Source of the DNA: Candidatus Microbacterium colombiense
GTDB taxonomy: Bacteria > Actinomycetota > Actinomycetes > Actinomycetales > Microbacteriaceae
Assembly (NCBI GenBank): GCA_029203165.1
Contig: CP119308.1
Coordinates: 310,001-374,000, forward strand
Length of the DNA stretch: 64,000 nucleotides
Reading direction: 5' to 3'
The notes under the pieces were generated by a model, which was given only the letters and a program-made list of their open reading frames with translations, made no database searches and was not told the origin of the DNA. The translations under genes and the position numbers were made by a program. Shown one piece after another: positions 59,769 through 64,000 of the stretch (positions within the stretch are counted from its first letter, which is position 1; every line of letters starts with the position of its first letter).

Positions 59769-60626
59769 TCAGACAGCCGTCGCGGGCGTCGAGCGCCCGG
59801 CCGCGATCGACGCCAGATATGCGCCGGGCGTCACGCCCATGACCCGCTTGAACGAGGCGATGAACGTGCTCGACTGCGCGTAGCCCATGAGTTCCGACGC
59901 CTCCTGCACCGCCAGGCCCTCCGTGAGCAGAGACAGTGCGTGGTGCACGCGCAGGATCTGCCGCCACTGCAGGAACGACAGGCCGGTGTGAGCGCGGAAG
60001 AGCCGGGCGACGGTACGCTCGCTCGCTCCGATGAGGTCGGCCCAGTCGCGCAGCATCCGATCGTCGGTGGGGTCGGCGAGCAGCGCCGACACGATGGGAT
60101 CGAGGCGCGCGACGTTCGGCACCTGCAGCGAGAGCTGCTGCGTCGAGGGGGCGAGCACGTCGAACACCACCGATTCGGCGCGCGTGCGGGCATCATCGTC
60201 GAGGTGCGATCCCTCCAGATGCGTGAGCAGCGAGGCCAGCAGGGGAGTGATCGCGATCACGGTCGCGTCGGCGAAGTCGACCGGGGAGCGGTCGGGGTCG
60301 AACATCGCGTCGTACAGCACGGTGCGTGCGGTCATCCGCCCCGAGTGCATCATGCCTGCGGGGATCCAGAGTCCGTGGCCGTCGGGCACGGTCACGAGCG
60401 CATCGTCGAGCCGCACGGTCATCGCGCCTCCACGCACCCACACCAGCTCGTGCAGAGGGTGACTGTGCGGATCGAACTCGAGCGGCACCGCGACGAAGGC
60501 GCTCTCGGAGAGGATCGCGAAGGGTGCGGGAATCTCGTGCGGCACCTGCACATCGTGCAGCACCACCGTGTTCTCCTCCCGCAACCAGGCGCCGCGCCCC
60601 GGTGTCACCGCGCCTGTCGGGTCCAT
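59769..60626 (-). CDS. AraC-family regulator beside siderophore genes
   Basis: The 285-residue protein has an N-terminal cupin (~20-115: DPHSHPLHELVWV, PDGHGLWIPAGMMH) and a C-terminal AraC double helix-turn-helix (~175-272: DWADLIGASERTVARLFRAHTG, EASELMGYAQSSTFIASFKRVMGVTPGAY). It lies upstream of the siderophore transporter on the same strand and may activate it in response to the siderophore. Confidence 0.92.
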   Translation of the reverse strand: MDPTGAVTPGRGAWLREENTVVLHDVQVPHEIPAPFAILSESAFVAVPLEFDPHSHPLHELVWVRGGAMTVRLDDALVTVPDGHGLWIPAGMMHSGRMTARTVLYDAMFDPDRSPVDFADATVIAITPLLASLLTHLEGSHLDDDARTRAESVVFDVLAPSTQQLSLQVPNVARLDPIVSALLADPTDDRMLRDWADLIGASERTVARLFRAHTGLSFLQWRQILRVHHALSLLTEGLAVQEASELMGYAQSSTFIASFKRVMGVTPGAYLASIAAGRSTPATAV

Positions 60627-60689
60627 GGGGAAAGTCTACGGAAGCCGTTCGTAGGGTACTCCCGACCTCGTTCTCGCTTCTCTTCCTCT

Positions 60690-60805
60690 CTGAGCGGTCG
60701 CAGATGGTCGCATCCTGTCGGGCGATGCGGCGATTCGTGACGCTCTCGCCGGGGTGAGGTCGTGAATGGTCGCCTCAGGATGCTCGAAGCGACCAGATGT
60801 GACGC
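60690..60805 (+). repeat. Intergenic hairpin repeat, copy B
   Basis: The second copy of the repeat at 55321-55436. The outer arms are nearly identical. The inner loop differs from copy A yet still forms a stem (CTCTC/GTGAG-type against CCACC/GGGTGG-type in copy A). It lies between the AraC gene start and the 3' end of the HAD gene. Confidence 0.8.
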
Positions 60806-60813
60806 CCCTCGGG

Positions 60814-61473
60814 TCAGGACCCCTGCAGGTGAGCGCCTCTCCAGACTTCGACGGGCACTCCGGCGCGCCGGAACTCGCGGATCGATCGGCGGGATGCGCC
60901 GACGAGCACCGTACGCGCACTCCGGCGTGCGAGCGGGAGGTCAGTCGCGGAGTCGGTGTAGAAGGTGCCGATGCGCTCGTCGGGGTGCGCGCGCCGGAAC
61001 GACTCCACCTTGTTCGACCCCACGTTGTGCCAGGCGAACCTCGGGCCCTGCGCGCCGAACGTGAACGTCGAGGCGTGCACGGTGACGCCGGTCAGGCCGA
61101 TCTCTTCGAGGTAGCGCACGGCCAGCGCGTGCTCCGTCGCGGTCGACACGACGCAGTCGCCGTCTCCCAGAGCCGCGCGCAGCTCGCGCATCACGGATGC
61201 CGAGGCGTTGCCGCGGCGTCGGGCAAGCCGAACGGCGACGCGCTGCACCAGCTGTCGGTAGCGCTGCTCCCCGACGCCGTGCAGGACGACCGCGACGATC
61301 GCGCGGTTGACGCGGGGGCGCAGGGTGCTATCGGCGCGGGCGAGGGCGGCGACGATCGCGAGTGCGGCGACGGGGACGATCAGCCAGGGCCGCGCCCGGA
61401 GTCGTGCGAACACGAGCGTCGCCATCGTGTCGGAGCGGCTGAGCACCCCGTCGAGGTCGAAGACCGTGATCAC
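60814..61473 (-). CDS. HAD-superfamily phosphatase (SerB-like)
   Basis: The 219-residue protein has HAD motif I FDLDGVLSRSDT, motif II in VVSTATEHAL, the conserved Lys in GSNKVESFR, and motif III in FYTDSATDLPLA. It is of the HAD-IB/SerB-like type that dephosphorylates small molecules; there is a hydrophobic stretch (~30-47) near the N-terminus. GTG start at 61473 overlaps the stop of the GntR gene (GTGA). Confidence 0.88.
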   Translation of the reverse strand: MITVFDLDGVLSRSDTMATLVFARLRARPWLIVPVAALAIVAALARADSTLRPRVNRAIVAVVLHGVGEQRYRQLVQRVAVRLARRRGNASASVMRELRAALGDGDCVVSTATEHALAVRYLEEIGLTGVTVHASTFTFGAQGPRFAWHNVGSNKVESFRRAHPDERIGTFYTDSATDLPLARRSARTVLVGASRRSIREFRRAGVPVEVWRGAHLQGS

Positions 61474-62210
61474 TCCTCGTCGACCGACCTCTCGATGATC
61501 AGCGAGACGCGGTCGGCACGGTACACGTCGACCGCGTACTCCAGGCAGGCTCCCGAGTCGACGAAAGTGCGGCGCGTCAGTTGCAGGCCGCCGGACGCGT
61601 GCCTGGATCCGAGATGCGTGCTGGTCTCGGCGTCGAGCACGACGACTTCGAGTTCGGCAGAGGTGCGGGTCACCCTCAGGCCGAAGCGGCGGCGCACCTC
61701 CTCCCACAGCGAGCCTCCGAGGTCGCCGTCGAGCAGGCCGGGCACGAGGTCGGCGCGGTAATACGTGGTCTCGACCGCGAGGGGCTCGTCGTTCGAGCGG
61801 CGCAGACGGCGCAGGGCGTAGACGGGGTGGCCGACGGCGACGTCGAGGCCGGCCGCGACCGCCGCATCTGCCGCGCGCTCCTCGGCCCAGAACAGCTCGG
61901 CGCCCGGGTGCCGCCCGGCGCGCGCGACCTCTTGCGAGAACGATCCGAGGCGCAGCTGCACCCGCGGTTCCGAGACGAAGGTGCCGCGGGTGGCATCGCG
62001 ATGCACGCGGCCGTCCTGTTCGAGAACGCCGAGTGCGCGCCGGAGAGTCATGCGGCTGACCCCGAGCTCGACGCAGAGTTCTCGCTCGGGCGGGAGCGGT
62101 GAGCCGAGGGGGAACTCGCCCGCCGCGATGCGCGTGCGCAGCTCGCCGGCGATGCGGAGATAGGCGGGTTCGCCGGGTCTCCCCGGGGTGAATTCCTCCG
62201 CCGTGTCCAT
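61470..62210 (-). CDS. GntR-family (HutC-type, UTRA) regulator
   Basis: The 246-residue protein has a GntR winged helix (~18-85: YLRIAGELRTRIAAGEFPLGSPLPPERELC, GVSRMTLRRAL) and a UTRA ligand domain (~95-240). Two tandem TTGG-x-TA-x-ACCAA sites lie upstream between it and the divergent APC permease gene, which it probably represses. Start at 62210 with AGAGTGAG; GTG at 62216 is possible. Confidence 0.92.
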   Translation of the reverse strand: MDTAEEFTPGRPGEPAYLRIAGELRTRIAAGEFPLGSPLPPERELCVELGVSRMTLRRALGVLEQDGRVHRDATRGTFVSEPRVQLRLGSFSQEVARAGRHPGAELFWAEERAADAAVAAGLDVAVGHPVYALRRLRRSNDEPLAVETTYYRADLVPGLLDGDLGGSLWEEVRRRFGLRVTRTSAELEVVVLDAETSTHLGSRHASGGLQLTRRTFVDSGACLEYAVDVYRADRVSLIIERSVDEE

Positions 62211-62251
62211 GCTCACTCTTGACACGCTACCCGGCACACCCCTAGCGTACC

Positions 62252-62280
62252 TTGGTATACACCAAATTGGTCTAGACCAA
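62252..62280. promoter_or_regulatory. Two tandem GntR/HutC operators
   Basis: TTGGTATACACCAA (62252-62265) and the perfect palindrome TTGGTCTAGACCAA (62267-62280) stand one base apart. The core TGGTCTAGACCA is the DasR-type (dre) motif of HutC-family GntR regulators. Confidence 0.8.
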
Positions 62281-62302
62281 CCTGTCCAAAGAAGGTCGAG
62301 TC

Positions 62303-63796
62303 ATGGAACAACCCGAAGCTGTATCCACGCAATCGTCCGGGCAGACAGGCACGCGCATGAAGCGCGAGTTGGGTCTCTACGCCTCCTTCGCCGTCGCCTT
62401 CGGGTTCGTCTCGATCGCGACCGGCATCTTCACCACCTACGGCGCCGTGCTGAACAGCAGCGGACCGCGCGGCATCTGGGCCTGGCCCATCGCGGTGGTC
62501 GGCCAGACGATGGTCGCCCTGATCTTCGGAGCCCTCGCCGCGCGCATCCCCATCAGCGGATACGCCTACCAATGGGTGTCACGCCTCGCGAACCCCATCC
62601 TCGGATGGCTCACCGGCTGGGTGTCCTTCGCATTCCTCGTGATCGTCGTCGTCGCCGTCGACTACACGATCGCCGCCACGATCCTGCCCGAGCTGTTCGG
62701 CTACAGCCCGACGCCCGCGAACTGCTGGGTCATCACCGCGGTGGTCATGCTGCTGCAGGCCATCCTCGTCGCGCTCAGCACGAAGGCCACCAACCGCGTG
62801 AACGAGGTCGCCGTCACCGTGCAGATCATCGGCATGATCGGCATCACCGTGCTGCTGTTCGCGGTCGGTGCGGCGCTCGGTCGTCTCGACTTCTCACAGC
62901 TGTTCGCGACCGCCCCGGTCGCCGAGGCCGCCTACTGGGACTTCGGTGGACTCACGAACGCCGGGCCGTTCCCGCTCGCCTTCCTCCTCGGGGCCTTCAC
63001 GATCGTCGGCTTCGAATCCGCCGCCAACCTCGCCGAAGAGACGAAGAACCCCGAACGCGTCATCCCCCGCGCGATGGTGCAGGCGGTCATCGCGCTCGGC
63101 GTGCTCGGGATGCTGTTCCTCATCGCGGTGACCGCGCTCGCCGGAGACACGACCGAGCTCGCGAAGTCGGCGACACCCGTCGCGACCGTCATCACCTCGG
63201 TGCTCGGTCCGGTCGTGGGCAAGGGGCTGCTTGTGCTCGTGGTGATCTCGATCTTCTCGTGCGGCCTCGTGATCACCCTCAGCGGCACGCGTCTGATCTG
63301 GGCGATGTCGCGCGACGAGCGCTTCCCCGCATGGCAGGTGCTGCGCCGCGTGCACCGCAGCCGGCACACGCCGGTCGCCGCGACCATCGGCTACTTCCTG
63401 ATCACCCAGGCGATCCTGGCGTTCTTCAGCGGCACGAGCGATGCGCTCTTCATCCTGTTCTCCGCGGCCACCCTGCTGCCGGCGATCATCTACGCGGGCA
63501 CCGTGCTGCTCTACATCGTCAAGCGGCGGTCGCTGCCTGCGAGCAAGGGCTTCACGCTCGGACGCTGGGAGGTGCCGGTACTGATCCTCGCGAGCATCTG
63601 GCTCGTCTACGAGCTGTTGATCTTCCGCGACGTGTCGTTCGAACAACCCCGGCTCTATGTGGGCATCATGCTCGTCATCGGCATCGCCTACCTGATCTAC
63701 CTCATCGTCACCCGCGGCAGGAACGGCCTCACGATGCCCGACATGGCCGACGTCGACCGCAGCTTCGACGACGACACCGTCACCCCCGTCCGCTGA
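62303..63796 (+). CDS. APC-family amino acid permease
   Basis: The 497-residue transporter has about 12 membrane segments and the APC signature ending in the GFESAANLAEETKNPERVIPRAM loop. AAGAAGG precedes the ATG. It is divergent from the GntR gene and its two operators lie directly before it. The oxidoreductase starts 29 bases after the stop. An amino acid or amine is the likely substrate. Confidence 0.93.
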   Translation: MEQPEAVSTQSSGQTGTRMKRELGLYASFAVAFGFVSIATGIFTTYGAVLNSSGPRGIWAWPIAVVGQTMVALIFGALAARIPISGYAYQWVSRLANPILGWLTGWVSFAFLVIVVVAVDYTIAATILPELFGYSPTPANCWVITAVVMLLQAILVALSTKATNRVNEVAVTVQIIGMIGITVLLFAVGAALGRLDFSQLFATAPVAEAAYWDFGGLTNAGPFPLAFLLGAFTIVGFESAANLAEETKNPERVIPRAMVQAVIALGVLGMLFLIAVTALAGDTTELAKSATPVATVITSVLGPVVGKGLLVLVVISIFSCGLVITLSGTRLIWAMSRDERFPAWQVLRRVHRSRHTPVAATIGYFLITQAILAFFSGTSDALFILFSAATLLPAIIYAGTVLLYIVKRRSLPASKGFTLGRWEVPVLILASIWLVYELLIFRDVSFEQPRLYVGIMLVIGIAYLIYLIVTRGRNGLTMPDMADVDRSFDDDTVTPVR

Positions 63797-63825
63797 CCCC
63801 GCTCCCCATCGAAAGAAGAAGCACC

Positions 63826-64000
63826 ATGCGTTCGCACTCCCCGTCCCGTCCCGTCGCCGTCATCGGTGGAGGCATCGTGGGATCGGCACTCCTCTACACC
63901 CTCGCGCACCGTGGGGTGGATGCCGTGCTCCTCGAGGCGGAGCCCGCTCTCGCCCTGGGGGCCAGCGGCACGAACTCCGGAGTGCTGCACACGGGGTTCG
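63826..64000 (+). CDS. FAD-dependent oxidoreductase, 5' part (DadA/LhgO-like)
   Basis: Cut off by the window edge after 58 codons. The N-terminus has an FAD dinucleotide-binding motif VIGGGIVGSALLYTLA followed by LLEAE and ASGTNSGVLHTGF, as in L-2-hydroxyglutarate oxidase or glycerol-3-phosphate-dehydrogenase-like enzymes. Probably oxidises the compound brought in by the APC permease. Start at the ATG 63826 after GAAAGAAG. Confidence 0.85.
   Translation, partial: MRSHSPSRPVAVIGGGIVGSALLYTLAHRGVDAVLLEAEPALALGASGTNSGVLHTGF

Overview
The window is high-GC actinobacterial DNA, most likely from Microbacteriaceae and probably Microbacterium or a close relative. The evidence is the codon bias, the GTG starts and GTGA/ATGA gene overlaps, the class E sortase with an LAxTG substrate, and the conserved origin-proximal order ppiA - rhomboid - crgA - sortase - pabA // pknB - pknA - pbpA - rodA - pstP - fhaB - fhaA - tRNA-Leu. 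Functions come from reading translated sequences and motifs only; no database search was run.

Layout. (1) 1-2.4 kb: tRNA-Ile and tRNA-Ala, the latter holding a 2.1-kb integrase-less island bounded by 43-bp direct repeats. It carries a STAS-like/GHKL-ATPase protein, a small STAS-like (DUF4325-type) protein and a convergent membrane protein. (2) 2.4-8.6 kb: a small membrane protein, a conserved hypothetical, an XRE/MmyB regulator, an ilvD broken by about eight indels, a Rossmann-fold protein and a LacI regulator. (3) 8.7-14.8 kb: a 2006-residue secreted, wall-anchored GH92 glycosidase divergent from the LacI gene, with a perfect operator between them. (4) 14.9-19.7 kb: M24 peptidase, DUF1801 protein, amidohydrolase, Nudix, YbaK-type protein. 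(5) 19.9-32.8 kb: the conserved growth and cell-wall signalling locus (PknA/PknB, PstP, FHA proteins, RodA, PbpA) with CrgA, sortase E and PabA. DnaA-box-bearing repeats lie at about 2.45 and 21.37 kb. (6) 32.9-39.3 kb: small membrane proteins, TetR and its partner, CorA, a siderophore-interacting protein, and a YtrA-type GntR operon.

(7) 39.3-53.9 kb is the most distinctive part. A nine-gene leftward operon (peptide ABC transporter, two P1 peptidases, a C45 acyltransferase-like hydrolase, LacI regulator) diverges from two multidomain genes: a MOSC-flavin reductase-ferredoxin fusion and a kinase/aminotransferase fusion. Three LacI-type palindromes lie between the two arms. I infer one regulon that imports an unusual peptide or acylated amine, cleaves it, and modifies the released amine.

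(8) 53.9-64 kb: a PadR operon, a siderophore ABC transporter with a DtxR-like box and AraC regulator, two copies of a ~116-bp hairpin repeat, a HAD phosphatase, a GntR regulator with two tandem operators, an APC permease, and the start of an FAD oxidoreductase cut by the window edge.
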